A stretch of DNA of 64,000 bases from Erythrobacter colymbi (GCF_002155685.1 NZ_MUYK01000003.1:186001-250000); one strand, 5' to 3'. Shown: positions 1-9,229, counted from the stretch's first letter. The notes: generated from the sequence alone by a model not told the origin. A program made the numbers and translations.

Positions 1-471
1 GAAGAGCAGATCACCTCGCTGTTCGAGATCGACGTGCGCTATGCGGGTCAGGCCTTCGAAGTGCCGCTGACGATCACGCAGGACATTCTCGAGAAGGACG
101 GGATCGAGGGCATCCTCGCCCGCTTCGACGAAGAGCACCTGCGGCTCTTCACCTTCAACATGGACACGCCCCACGAGATCGTGAACCTGCGCGCGGTCGC
201 GCAGGGGCAGGCCCCTGCCCTGCCCGCCGCCGAACTGCCGAAGGGCGACGGCAACCCCTCAGCCGCCAAGATCCGCGACCACGTGATGTGGATCGGCGGC
301 GAGGAGCGGCCTGCGGTGATCTACGACCGCGCGAAGCTCAAGCAGGGCGACGTCATCGAAGGCCCCGCGATCATCACCGAGATGGATTCGACCACGCTGG
401 TCGAACACGATTGCCGCGCGACCGTGGACGCTGTCGGCAACATCCTCATTACTCTCAAGGCGAAGGGATAA
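1..471 (+). CDS. hyuA: Hydantoinase/oxoprolinase subunit A (HyuA-type), C-terminal fragment
   Basis: The frame is open from base 1, so only the last 156 residues are present; the start lies outside the window. The segment matches the C-terminal part of HyuA-family subunits (N-methylhydantoinase/acetone carboxylase/5-oxoprolinase group), including the GPAIITEMDSTT segment near the end that is typical of the family. Four bases separate its stop from the next gene, a HyuB-type subunit, and such subunits form an ATP-dependent cyclic-amide hydrolase complex in characterised members. The substrate cannot be deduced; hydantoins or related cyclic amides are the family precedent. The catalytic N-terminal ATPase part is not visible here. 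Confidence 0.85.
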   Translation, partial: EEQITSLFEIDVRYAGQAFEVPLTITQDILEKDGIEGILARFDEEHLRLFTFNMDTPHEIVNLRAVAQGQAPALPAAELPKGDGNPSAAKIRDHVMWIGGEERPAVIYDRAKLKQGDVIEGPAIITEMDSTTLVEHDCRATVDAVGNILITLKAKG

Positions 472-475
472 GACG

Positions 476-2374
476 ATGCCCGCCAAGATCATCGAACCCA
501 ACACCACCCCCTTCAACACGGTCGCCATCGATCCGGTCACGCTCGACATCATCGAGAACGCGCTGCGCAACGCGCGCATCGAGATGGACGCGACGCTGGT
601 GCGCACCGCCATGTCCCCCGGCATCCGTGAACAGGGCGACGCCTTCCCGCTGATCTCCGACCCCGCCGGCAAGATGATCGTCGGCCAGTTCGGCAGCTTC
701 ATCGACGGGTTCCTCAAGCAATATGACGGCACGATCGAGGACGGGGACATGATATTCCTCTCCGATCCCTATTCCTGCGGCGGTGCTGTCAGCCACTCGA
801 ACGACTGGCTGGTGCTGCTCCCCGTGTTCAAGGACGGGCGGCTGCTCGCCTACACCGCGATGTTCGGCCACCAGTCCGACATCGGCGGGAGCGTCCCCGG
901 CTCGATGCCCATCGGCGCATCCTCGATCTTCGAAGAGGGCGTACGCATCCCGCCCGTCAAGATCTGGAAGAAGGGCGAATACAACGAAGACCTGATGAAG
1001 CTGGTCATGCACCAGACCCGCAAGCCCGACTGGTGCCAGGCCGACCTCAACGCCCTGATCGCCTCATGCCGCGTCGCCGCGCGCCGCGTGATCGAGATGG
1101 CCGACCGCTTCGGCGACGATGTCTATGTCTCGGCCACGCAGGAGCTGCTCGCCCGCAACCACCGCGCGATGAAGGCGCTGCTGGCGATGGCGGTGGCGGA
1201 AGAACCAGTCAGCTTCGAGGACTACATCTGCGACGACGGCAAGGGCTACGGCCCCTACAAGATCCGCTGCACGATGTGGCGCGAAGGGGACAAGGTGATC
1301 CTCGATTTCGAGGGCACCGATCCGCAGTCGGCGGCCTCGATCAACTTCTTCCTCAACGAGAACATGTTCAAGATGTTCTTCGGCATCTACATGATCATGG
1401 TCTTCGACCCGCAGATCCTGTTCAACGACGGGTTCTACGATCTGATCGAGGTGCGCATCCCGGAAGGCTCGCTGCTGAAGCCGCACTTCCCCGCCGCGCT
1501 CTCGGGCCGCACCCATGCGCTGGGGCGTATCTTCGACATTCTGGGCGGCCTCCTCGGGCAGAAGACGCCGGAGTTCCTCAACGCCGCCGGGTTCTCCTCC
1601 AGCCCCCACCTGTTCTATTCGGGCTGGGACAGCCGCGAGGACGGGACGCGCGACTGGTTCCAGCTGTTCCAGATCGGCTTCGGCGGCATTCCGGGCCGTC
1701 CGCTCGGCGACGGGCCGGACGGGCACTCGCTGTGGCCGGGCTTCACCAATGTCCCCAACGAGTTTCTTGAACGCTACTTCCCGCTGCGCATCGAGCGCTA
1801 TTCGACCGCGCCCGACAGCGGCGGGGCGGGGCTGCATCGCGGCGGCAACGGCATCCACATGACCTACCGCTTCCTCGCCGACGGCGAGATCGCGATCCAT
1901 GACGACCGCTGGTTCGTCCCGCCGTGGGGCGTCAACGGCGGCCATCCGGGAGCGCGGGCGCGGAAGGTTCTGGAACGCGCCGACGGCACCACCGCGATCG
2001 TCGGCAACAAGGTCGAGAGCGTGGCGGTGAAGGCGGGCGACCTCCTGCACTTCATCACCTGGGGCGGCGGCGGCTGGGGCGACCCGCTGGCGCGCGATCC
2101 CGCGCTGGTCGGTCTCGAAATCCGGCAGGGCCTCGTCACGCCCGAAGGCGCGCGCGCCTATGGCGTGGTGGCCGATGCCGAAGGCGTGGTGGACGCTGCT
2201 GCAACCGAGTCTCTGCGCGCGGAAATGCGCGCCAGCCGCGGCGAGCTTCCGCTGTTCGACTACGGCCCCGGCATCGAGGCCCTGCGCGCCAATTGCGAGG
2301 CCGAAACGGGCCTCCCCGCCCCCGTCCAGCCGGTCTGGGGTCCTTCCCTTGGCTTGCGGGAGGCGGCGGAATGA
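476..2374 (+). CDS. hyuB: Hydantoinase/oxoprolinase subunit B (HyuB-type)
   Basis: A 632-residue protein of normal HyuB length. The N-terminus has the family opening DPVTLDIIENALRNARIEMD, followed by the conserved FLSDPYSCGGAVSHSNDW region and, near the C-terminus, the glycine-rich GGGGWGDPLARDP segment that closes HyuB domains. It follows the HyuA fragment by four bases and overlaps the CoA-transferase start by four bases (ATGA), so the set is one transcription and translation unit. Expected role: partner subunit for ATP-dependent opening of a cyclic amide in the cytoplasm. The pairing with a CoA-transferase and a cysteine hydrolase suggests a catabolic route for a nitrogen heterocycle, which is inference. 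Confidence 0.9.
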   Translation: MPAKIIEPNTTPFNTVAIDPVTLDIIENALRNARIEMDATLVRTAMSPGIREQGDAFPLISDPAGKMIVGQFGSFIDGFLKQYDGTIEDGDMIFLSDPYSCGGAVSHSNDWLVLLPVFKDGRLLAYTAMFGHQSDIGGSVPGSMPIGASSIFEEGVRIPPVKIWKKGEYNEDLMKLVMHQTRKPDWCQADLNALIASCRVAARRVIEMADRFGDDVYVSATQELLARNHRAMKALLAMAVAEEPVSFEDYICDDGKGYGPYKIRCTMWREGDKVILDFEGTDPQSAASINFFLNENMFKMFFGIYMIMVFDPQILFNDGFYDLIEVRIPEGSLLKPHFPAALSGRTHALGRIFDILGGLLGQKTPEFLNAAGFSSSPHLFYSGWDSREDGTRDWFQLFQIGFGGIPGRPLGDGPDGHSLWPGFTNVPNEFLERYFPLRIERYSTAPDSGGAGLHRGGNGIHMTYRFLADGEIAIHDDRWFVPPWGVNGGHPGARARKVLERADGTTAIVGNKVESVAVKAGDLLHFITWGGGGWGDPLARDPALVGLEIRQGLVTPEGARAYGVVADAEGVVDAAATESLRAEMRASRGELPLFDYGPGIEALRANCEAETGLPAPVQPVWGPSLGLREAAE

Positions 2375-3555
2375 GCGGCGCTCTCCACGGGATCAAGGTC
2401 GTCGAAATGGGCCAGCTTCTCGCCGGCCCCTTCTGCGGACAATTGCTCGGCGACATGGGCGCGGACGTCGTCAAGATCGAGCCGCCGGGCGCGGGCGATC
2501 CGATGCGCAACTGGGGTCAGGGCGACGAGAAGGTGCAGTGGGAAGTGATCGCGCGCAACAAGCGCTCGGTCACCTGCAACCTCCGCGTCCCCGAAGGTCA
2601 GGCGCTCGCCAAACGGCTGATCGCCGAGGCCGACGTGCTGATCGAGAACTTCAAGCCCGGCACCCTCGAACGCTGGGGCATGAGCCCCGCCGAGCTTCAC
2701 GCCATGAACCCCGGCCTGATCATCGCCCGCATGTCGGGCTACGGACAGGACGGGCCTTACAGCGACCGTGCCGGCTTCGGCGGGATCGGCGAGGCGATGG
2801 GCGGCTGGCGCTACATAGTCGGCGAGCCCGACCGTCCGCCGAGCCGCATGGGCATCTCGATCGGGGATACCCTGTGCGCGACCTACGGCTGCATGGGCGT
2901 GCTCGCCGCGCTCCACCACCGCGAGAAGACGGGTGAAGGCCAGGTGGTCGATTCCGCGCTCTACGAGGCGGTGTTGCAGGTGATGGAGGGGCTCGTCCCC
3001 GAATATGACCGCAACGGCGTGATCCGCGAGCGTTCGGGCTCGGTGCTGAAGGGCATCGCCCCGTCCAACGTCTACACCTGCAAGGATGGCAGCTACATGA
3101 TCGGCGCCAATGGCGATGCGATCTTCACGCGGCTGTGCCAGGCGATGGGCCGCCCGGAACTCGCGCAGGACGAGCGCTATGCGACCCACATCGCCCGCGG
3201 CATCCATCAGGACGAATTGGACGCGCTGGTCAACGCATGGACCGGCACGCTGACGGTCGACGAGGTCGATGCGCTGATGACCGAATATTCGATCCCGGCC
3301 GGCCGCGTCTATCGCGCGCCGGAGATGCTCGCCGACCCGCACTTCAAGGCGCGCGAGGCGATCATCGAGGTCGAGACGCAGAACCGCGGGCGCATCAAGA
3401 TGCAGAACGCCTTCCCCAAGCTCTCGAAGACCCCCAGCACCATCCGCCGCCCCGCGCCTGCCGCGCCGGGGCAGGACAATGCCGAGGTCTTCGCCGAGCG
3501 GCTGGGGCTGGACGCGGCCGAGCTCGAACGGCTGGCGGCGGCGGGTATCATCTGA
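2371..3555 (+). CDS. CaiB/BaiF family (type III) CoA-transferase
   Basis: A 394-residue protein beginning MSGALHGIKVVEMGQLLAGP, the classic type III CoA-transferase start, followed by GDMGADVVKIEPPGAGDPMR and NKRSVTCNLR. The putative catalytic Asp lies in the conserved region after the SGYGQDGPY motif. The frame is open further upstream, but the ATG at 2371 overlaps the hyuB stop (ATGA) and gives the family's usual length. These enzymes move CoA between carboxylic acids through a covalent acyl intermediate. Inside this operon it may activate an acid released by the hydantoinase and hydrolase steps; the actual acid is unknown. Confidence 0.9.
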   Translation: MSGALHGIKVVEMGQLLAGPFCGQLLGDMGADVVKIEPPGAGDPMRNWGQGDEKVQWEVIARNKRSVTCNLRVPEGQALAKRLIAEADVLIENFKPGTLERWGMSPAELHAMNPGLIIARMSGYGQDGPYSDRAGFGGIGEAMGGWRYIVGEPDRPPSRMGISIGDTLCATYGCMGVLAALHHREKTGEGQVVDSALYEAVLQVMEGLVPEYDRNGVIRERSGSVLKGIAPSNVYTCKDGSYMIGANGDAIFTRLCQAMGRPELAQDERYATHIARGIHQDELDALVNAWTGTLTVDEVDALMTEYSIPAGRVYRAPEMLADPHFKAREAIIEVETQNRGRIKMQNAFPKLSKTPSTIRRPAPAAPGQDNAEVFAERLGLDAAELERLAAAGII

Positions 3556-4193
3556 TGGCCAGCCCCTCGGCAGCCGACAATTACGCAGGGGTCTATGAAG
3601 GGCGGCTCCAGCCCGGCAGCCGCCCTGCCCTGCTGATCGTCGATGTCGTGACGGCCTATCTCACCGAAGGCTCGGCGCTGTTCATGGAAACCGCCGCGGC
3701 GGCGCGGGACAGCAACATCCGCCTTGCCCAAGCCGCGCGGGCGGCGGGCGTGCCGGTGGTGTTCACCAATGTCCGCTACAAGCCCGACGGCTCGGACGGC
3801 GGGGTGTTCTACCGCAAGGCCCCGGTGCTCAAGGCCTTTGTCGAGGGATCGCCGCTCGGCGCTTTCCCCGAAGGCCTCGCCCCGCAAGAGGGTGAGCGGG
3901 TGTTCACCAAGCAATATCCCAGCGCCTTCTTCGGCACCGGGCTTGCCGAGGCGCTCCACGCCGAGGGCATCGATACGCTGCTGGTCACCGGCTATTCGAC
4001 CTCAGGCTGCGTCCGCGCGAGCGCGCTCGATGCGATGCAATACGGTTTTGTCCCGCTGGTGGTGCGCGATGCCTGTGCCGACCGTCATGAAGGCCCGCAC
4101 GAAGCCAATCTGTTCGACCTCCAGGCCAAATATGCCGAGGTCATCTCCGAGGCCGAGGCGCTCGCGGTCATCGCCGCCGCTCGCCGCCCCTGA
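3555..4193 (+). CDS. Isochorismatase-like cysteine hydrolase
   Basis: A 212-residue protein whose ATG shares one base with the previous stop (TGATG). It has the isochorismatase-fold pattern: RPALLIVDVVTAYL carries the first catalytic Asp; a Lys follows in the FTKQYPSAF region; and the Cys nucleophile lies in LLVTGYSTSGCVRASALDA. Members with the Asp-Lys-Cys triad include N-carbamoylsarcosine amidase and related amidases, so it could remove a carbamoyl group from the product of hydantoin opening. That fits the gene order and is inference. A strong terminator follows directly, ending the operon. Confidence 0.85.
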   Translation: MASPSAADNYAGVYEGRLQPGSRPALLIVDVVTAYLTEGSALFMETAAAARDSNIRLAQAARAAGVPVVFTNVRYKPDGSDGGVFYRKAPVLKAFVEGSPLGAFPEGLAPQEGERVFTKQYPSAFFGTGLAEALHAEGIDTLLVTGYSTSGCVRASALDAMQYGFVPLVVRDACADRHEGPHEANLFDLQAKYAEVISEAEALAVIAAARRP

Positions 4194-4199
4194 ATCGCG

Positions 4200-4229
4200 A
4201 AGGCCCGCCGGGTTGCGGCGGGCCTTTCG
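4200..4229 (+). terminator. Intrinsic terminator after the hyuAB-CoA-transferase-hydrolase operon
   Basis: A perfect 10-bp GC-rich stem (AAGGCCCGCC / GGCGGGCCTT, 7-nt loop) starts a few bases after the hydrolase stop and runs into a short T run. It is near-symmetrical, so it may also stop transcription arriving from the minus-strand tiny genes on the other side. Confidence 0.8.
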
Positions 4230-4264
4230 ACGGCTGGAAGGGGCTGGCCGGCGCGATGCCGGTG

Positions 4265-4348
4265 TCAGACCGCCATGATCTGGATCGTCGCCGAAAAGGT
4301 GAAGGCGGTGGCGATCACGGCAACGAGCAGGTTGTAGGTCTTGCTCAT
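4265..4348 (-). CDS. Tiny single-span membrane protein, 27 residues (twin of the one at 4411-4494)
   Basis: ATG at 4348, stop at 4265. The product is 27 residues: a charged start (MSKTYN), a hydrophobic helix (LLVAVIATAFTFSATIQ) and the end IMAV. A good Shine-Dalgarno (AGGAG in CAGGAGATTTGTC) precedes the ATG. The neighbouring tiny gene has the same length, the same lysine-then-hydrophobic layout, a similar TIQIM/TVQIM ending and a near-identical leader (TCAGGAGA), which supports real paralogues rather than chance. Function unknown; probably inner-membrane. It is too short for ordinary gene callers. Confidence 0.6.
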   Translation of the reverse strand: MSKTYNLLVAVIATAFTFSATIQIMAV

Positions 4349-4410
4349 GACAAATCTCCTGAATGAAATGCGATGGTGGAATGGTCGGCTTGAGCGGCGC
4401 GGTGGCCCGA

Positions 4411-4494
4411 TCAGGCGACCATGATCTGCACGGTCGAGGTCAGGGTGACCATCGAGGCGAAAGTGGCGACGAGGATGAAGAAAAGCTTGTCCAT
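4411..4494 (-). CDS. Tiny single-span membrane protein, 27 residues (twin of the one at 4265-4348)
   Basis: ATG at 4494, stop at 4411. The 27-residue product starts MDKLFF, has one hydrophobic helix (ILVATFASMVTLTSTV) and ends QIMVA. TTCAGGAGA lies just upstream of the ATG as a ribosome-binding site. Together with the downstream twin it forms a two-gene unit with a 62-bp spacer, possibly transcribed from the AT-richer region at 4500-4700. Function unknown. The tandem pair resembles the 36/37-residue pair at 14.4 kb in organisation but not in sequence. Confidence 0.6.
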   Translation of the reverse strand: MDKLFFILVATFASMVTLTSTVQIMVA

Positions 4495-4645
4495 GATAAT
4501 TCTCCTGAATATTTGATCTTTACTTGATGAGGTTCCTGAAAGCCTCTGCTGTTTGTTTTGATCGGGTCTGTGTGCCCTCTCGATGTTCTGGTTCTACATC
4601 GGGTCTTCGGCGAGCGATGTGCAAATCGTCACAGGCGGCAAAAAA

Positions 4646-4664
4646 GTTGCAAAAATCTTGCAAC
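4646..4664. promoter_or_regulatory. Inverted repeat GTTGCAA-N5-TTGCAAC in the divergent intergenic region
   Basis: A perfect 7-bp inverted repeat with a 5-bp spacer, lying between the minus-strand tiny-protein pair and the plus-strand cyclase gene. The 288-bp region 4495-4782 is noticeably AT-richer than its surroundings, contains no convincing gene and should hold the promoters for both directions. The repeat looks like a dimeric operator; the regulator is unknown. Confidence 0.4.
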
Positions 4665-4782
4665 TGGCTGATTTTCAATGCATAAAAATTCGCAATCCGC
4701 TGCACCGGCAGGCGCGGGGACGGTGTGACGCGCGGCGAAAATTCCTTTTGGCGCGCGGCCCTTTGGGTCGTATGAATTGCCC

Positions 4783-7700
4783 ATGGGGTGTGGGGTATGT
4801 GACGGCGAGCGGCTGAAGGGCCACAAGTTCTGCAGCGAGTGCGGAACACGGCTTGCGCCTGCCGCCCGCGAGCCCGCCCGCAGCGCCCGCACCGAACGCC
4901 GCCAGCTCACCGTGCTGTTCTACGACATGGTCGGATCGACCGAATTGTCCGCCGCGCTCGAGCCCGAGGACTTCCGCGACGCGATCGCCAACTTCCACGC
5001 CGTCGCCGCCGAAGCGGTCGCCCCCTACAACGCTTTCATCGGCGGCCATGTGGGCGACGGGGGGATCGTCTATTTCGGCTATCCCGTCGCGCACGAGGAC
5101 GCAGCCGAATGCGCGGTGCTTTCGGGCCTTGCGCTGATCGATGCGGCCTCGCGCATCATCCTGCCCCACGGCAAGCCCGCACGCGTACGGGTCGGGATCG
5201 CGACCGGCACCGTGGTCGTCGGCCGGATCGAGGATGGCGATGCGGGCAACAGCGCGGTCGGGCAGGTCACCAGCCTTGCCGCACGCCTGCAATCGGGCGC
5301 GCGGCCCAACCAGTGCGTGATCTCCGATCGCACGCTTCGGCTGGTGGGCGACCTGTTCCAGACCGAGGACCTGGGGCTGGTCGATGCCAAGGGCTTTGCC
5401 GGCGGTGTGCCGGCCTTCGGGGTGCTCGGCCGCAGCAACAAGGACCGGCTCCACCGCCTGATGCGCGCGCAGACCGCGCTGATCGGGCGGGCGCAGGAGA
5501 AGGCGCTGCTCGAACGCAAGTGGCAGCGGGTGCTCGCCGGTGAGGGGCAGGTCTGCCTCATCACGGGCGAGGCAGGGGTCGGCAAGTCGCGGCTCGCGCT
5601 CGAATTCACGCGGATGCCGCAGGGCGACGACAGCTTCCGCGTCACCTGTTTCTGCAAGCCGCACAGCCGGCAGGCGGCGCTGCGCCCCTTCATCGCCCAT
5701 TTCCGCAAGCTCGCTGGCGCATGGGACCAGCGCTCCGAACCGCAACTGGCGCTGTTCGAAGCCTCGCTCGCGCCCGAGACCTCCGAGCTTGATCGCCACC
5801 TGCTGGCGCGCAGCATCGGCCTCGCCCGCGGCGCGCCGCCGGAGGTGGAGGAAATGGGCGCGACCCAGATCCGCGCGGCCACGATCAACGCGATGATCCG
5901 CCAGCTCGAGCTGCTCTCGCGGCAGAAGCCGGTGGTGATGCTGATCGAGGACATGCACTGGTCCGATCCCAGTACCCGCGAGCTGCTCGAAAAGGTCGCC
6001 GCCGGGGCCGACATCGGGCGCACCATGCTGGTGATGACCGCGCGGCCCGAAATTGCCGAGGACTGGGCGCTTGCCCGCTCGCTCGATGAAATCGCGCTCC
6101 AGCCGTTCAGCGAAAGTGAGACGCGGATGCTGATCGACGCGATCCTCGGCGGCAAGGCCTCGGCCGCGATGGTGCGCGCGATCAGCGAACGCGCCGGCGG
6201 GGTGGCGCTGTTCGTCGAGGAGCTGACCAAGTCGATTCTCCAGGCCGATGCCCATGTCTATGCCGAGGGCGGCAAGACCTACGAGCTGCAATCGAGCTTC
6301 GATCTGCCCGAGACCTTGCAGGATTCGCTGCTCGCCCGGCTCGACCAGCTGGGCGAGGCCAAGCGGGTGGCGCAGATCGCCTCGGTCGTGGGGCGCAATT
6401 TCAGCAAGCACGAGCTGCTCCAGATCGCCCCCGATCTCGAGGAGCTGATCGACCGCAGCTGCGATCGGCTGTGCGAGGTCGGGCTGGTGGTGCCGCTCAA
6501 GAAGGGCGTGCGCGAGTTCCAGTTCCGCCACGCGCTGATCCAGGAGATCGCCAACTCAACGCTGGTGCGCGCGGACCGGCGCGATTTCAACGCGCGGCTG
6601 CTCGATGCGCTCGAGGCCGAGGCGCAGGGCGGCCAGCACGCCGATGCCGAACGCTGGGCGCAATATGCGTGGGAAGCGGGCCGTCCGGCGCGTTCGGTGC
6701 ATTACTGGCTGGTGGCCGGGACCGAGGCGTTCAAGGTCTTCGCGATGAAGGAGGCCGAGGCGCGCCTGCGCCGCGGGCTCGATCTGGTCGAGCGGATCGA
6801 GGATGCCGGCGAGCGCGCGCGGCTCGAGCTCGATGTGCTGCTGACGCTGGGCAAGGCGCTGATGGCGCAGGTCGGCCACGCCAATCCCGAAACGGGCGAG
6901 GTGTTCCACCGCGCGAAGGCGCTGGCCGAAGAGCTGGGCGATACCAGCAAGCTGCTCGCCGCGATGCCCGGCCAGCAGGCCTTCGATCTGCAGCTGAGCC
7001 GGATGCGCGCCTCGCGCGACCGCTGCAACGACATGCTGACCATCGCCGAACAGCGCAATGACGATGCGTGGAAGGCGATCGGCCTGAGGAGCCGCGGCAT
7101 CTCCAGCTTCCCGCTCGGCGATTATGCGCAGGCCGCCGACGATCTGCTCAGCGGGATCGCGCTGCTGCGCAAGACCGGCCCCGCCGTGGCCCGCGAGATC
7201 GTGGCCGACGATCTGCTCGCGGCGATGGAGATCTACGCCTCGTGGTCGCTGATCTACCTCGGCGAGACCGCGCGCGGCCTCGAACTGTCCCACGCCGCCT
7301 GCGAGCGCGCCGAGCTGATCCGCCAGCCCTATACCCGCGCCTTCGCGGCGGTGGGTCGCAACTACTGCAAGATGCTGACCAAGGATTTCGACGGGCTCGA
7401 GCAGGGCCTCGAGGATTGCATCGCGCTATGCGAGGAAAACGAGATCCTCTATTTCCTCTACACCGAGCGCGTGCACCTCGCGCAGGTTGCCGCGATGCAG
7501 GGCAAGCCGGGCGCCGCCGCGCAGCTCCACGCCGCGATCGAGGATTACCGCCAGACCCGCAGCATCCTCTACCAGCCGACATACAAGCACTGGGAAGCGG
7601 TCGCATGGCTTGCCGAGGGCGACGATGCCGCCGCGCGCGAGGTCAACGACTGGACCATTGCCACCGCCGAAAGCCACGACATGCACCACATGCTGGGCGA

Positions 7701-7872
7701 GTATTACGGGCTCAAGGCGGTGCTCGATTTCCGCGCGGGCGACCACCGCTCGGCGCGGCGCTCGGCCGAGTATGCGCAGCACTGGACCGAGCGCCAGAAG
7801 GCGCGGCTGGCGGGGCAGCACAACCGGGAATTGTGGGACAGATACGGCCTCTCGGTCGCGCTGGTCAGCTGA
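4783..7872 (+). CDS. Class III adenylate/guanylate cyclase fused to AAA-type ATPase and TPR-like region
   Basis: About 1029 residues. Order: a small zinc ribbon (CxxC at residues 3-6 and 17-20); a class III cyclase domain (about 40-200) with LTVLFYDMVGST and GGHVGDGGIVYFGYP, which hold the two metal-binding Asp residues; an ATPase of the regulator/NTPase type with Walker A GEAGVGKS near residue 262 and Walker B VVMLIEDMHW near 385; then a long alpha-helical TPR-like C-terminus. This is the common cyclase-ATPase-TPR architecture. No membrane segment is seen, so it is probably cytosolic. A TTG six bases upstream could also start it; I prefer the ATG. No strong Shine-Dalgarno is visible. The Crp/Fnr protein at 12.6 kb is a possible but unproven nucleotide receiver. 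Confidence 0.88.
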   Translation: MGCGVCDGERLKGHKFCSECGTRLAPAAREPARSARTERRQLTVLFYDMVGSTELSAALEPEDFRDAIANFHAVAAEAVAPYNAFIGGHVGDGGIVYFGYPVAHEDAAECAVLSGLALIDAASRIILPHGKPARVRVGIATGTVVVGRIEDGDAGNSAVGQVTSLAARLQSGARPNQCVISDRTLRLVGDLFQTEDLGLVDAKGFAGGVPAFGVLGRSNKDRLHRLMRAQTALIGRAQEKALLERKWQRVLAGEGQVCLITGEAGVGKSRLALEFTRMPQGDDSFRVTCFCKPHSRQAALRPFIAHFRKLAGAWDQRSEPQLALFEASLAPETSELDRHLLARSIGLARGAPPEVEEMGATQIRAATINAMIRQLELLSRQKPVVMLIEDMHWSDPSTRELLEKVAAGADIGRTMLVMTARPEIAEDWALARSLDEIALQPFSESETRMLIDAILGGKASAAMVRAISERAGGVALFVEELTKSILQADAHVYAEGGKTYELQSSFDLPETLQDSLLARLDQLGEAKRVAQIASVVGRNFSKHELLQIAPDLEELIDRSCDRLCEVGLVVPLKKGVREFQFRHALIQEIANSTLVRADRRDFNARLLDALEAEAQGGQHADAERWAQYAWEAGRPARSVHYWLVAGTEAFKVFAMKEAEARLRRGLDLVERIEDAGERARLELDVLLTLGKALMAQVGHANPETGEVFHRAKALAEELGDTSKLLAAMPGQQAFDLQLSRMRASRDRCNDMLTIAEQRNDDAWKAIGLRSRGISSFPLGDYAQAADDLLSGIALLRKTGPAVAREIVADDLLAAMEIYASWSLIYLGETARGLELSHAACERAELIRQPYTRAFAAVGRNYCKMLTKDFDGLEQGLEDCIALCEENEILYFLYTERVHLAQVAAMQGKPGAAAQLHAAIEDYRQTRSILYQPTYKHWEAVAWLAEGDDAAAREVNDWTIATAESHDMHHMLGEYYGLKAVLDFRAGDHRSARRSAEYAQHWTERQKARLAGQHNRELWDRYGLSVALVS

Positions 7873-7909
7873 CGCGCGCGCCGGGACGGGAAACAAGCGG
7901 GGATCTGCG

Positions 7910-9208
7910 ATGGAAAATGTGGCGACATTCGGCCGGATGGCTCCGGCGGCGGAGAAGCAGGCGGCACCGGCTGCGAGCGACGGGTTCGATCCAAGCCTGC
8001 TGCAATCGACGGGGCTGACCGCGCGGATCGTCGCATGGGTGGTGCGCCACCCCTTCGCGCTGATGGCCTTCGCCCGGCGGTTCTGGCCGATCCCGACCTT
8101 CAAGGGCTGGGCGATCATCACCCGCTATGACGACGTCGCCGAGGCGCTCCAGAACGACAAGGCGATCGCGGTGCCCTTCGGTCCGCAGATCAAGACCCTG
8201 AACGACGGGCCCAACTTCGTGCTCGGGATGGCGGACGGGCCGGAATATCAGGCGCTCCACAAGGCGACCATGTCGGTCTTCCCGCGCGAGGACAATGCCG
8301 CGATCATCGGCCCGATGGCCTATCACGAGGCGAGCAACTTGCTTGAACTGGGCGAAGGCCGGATCGACGGGGTGCGCGGACTGCTGACCCTCGTGCCGAC
8401 CCGCATCTGCGAGAAGTATTACGGCCTCACCATCCCCGATGAGCCCAATTTCGCGCGCTGGACCATCGCCATGAGCAGCTACATGTTCGGCAATCCCAGC
8501 AATGATCCCAAGCTCGAGAAGGCCGCCGTTGCCGCGGGCGCGCTGGTGCGGCCGATCATGGACGATGCCATCGCCCGCGCGAAGGCCAACCCGGAGGCCG
8601 ATACCATCGCCGCGCGGCTGGTGAGCAAGCAGATCGCCGATCCCGACAGCATGCCCGACGAGATCATCCGCGCGATCCTGATCGGCATGGTCACGGGCTT
8701 CGTCCCCACCAACACCATGGCATCGGGCCATATGCTCGACCTGCTGCTCGACAATCCGGAATGGCTGGCACAGGCGCAGGACGCCGCGCGCAGCGATGAC
8801 GACGACCGCCTGAAGCGCTGCCTGTTCGAGGCGATGCGCTTCTGGCCGCTCAACCCGGGGCCGTTCCGCGTCGCGGCGGAGGATGTCACCATCGCCGCCG
8901 GCACGCGCCGCGCGAAGACCATCAGGAAGGGCACCAAGCTGCTCGTCTCGACCCAGTCGGCGATGTTCGATCCGCGCCGGGTGGAACACCCCACCCGCTT
9001 CGATCCCGATCGCAAGCCGGTCGATTACATGCTGATGGGCTTTGGCCTCCACTGGTGCATCGGCGCGCCGCTCGCCTATGCCCAGATCACCCAGACCTTC
9101 AAGCCGCTGCTCAAGCGCCGCAACGTGCGCCGCGCGCCGGGCAAGGACGGCAAGATGACGCGCTTCGGGCCCTTCCCCGAAAGCCTGTGGGTGCTCTACG
9201 ACCACTGA
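7910..9208 (+). CDS. Cytochrome P450
   Basis: A 432-residue soluble P450. The haem-thiolate loop is GFGLHWCIGAPLA with Cys near residue 383, and the ExxR pair is EAMR near 306. The I-helix region reads GMVTGFVPTNTMASG and lacks the usual acid/alcohol Thr of the A-G-x-x-T motif, so ordinary oxygen activation may be altered; a peroxide-driven or specialised activity is possible. No membrane anchor is seen. It lies 37 bp after the cyclase gene and converges on a DyP peroxidase operon. No ferredoxin or reductase gene is adjacent. Substrate unknown. Confidence 0.88.
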   Translation: MENVATFGRMAPAAEKQAAPAASDGFDPSLLQSTGLTARIVAWVVRHPFALMAFARRFWPIPTFKGWAIITRYDDVAEALQNDKAIAVPFGPQIKTLNDGPNFVLGMADGPEYQALHKATMSVFPREDNAAIIGPMAYHEASNLLELGEGRIDGVRGLLTLVPTRICEKYYGLTIPDEPNFARWTIAMSSYMFGNPSNDPKLEKAAVAAGALVRPIMDDAIARAKANPEADTIAARLVSKQIADPDSMPDEIIRAILIGMVTGFVPTNTMASGHMLDLLLDNPEWLAQAQDAARSDDDDRLKRCLFEAMRFWPLNPGPFRVAAEDVTIAAGTRRAKTIRKGTKLLVSTQSAMFDPRRVEHPTRFDPDRKPVDYMLMGFGLHWCIGAPLAYAQITQTFKPLLKRRNVRRAPGKDGKMTRFGPFPESLWVLYDH

Positions 9209-9229
9209 GGGCCGGTGAGCGCACCCGCC

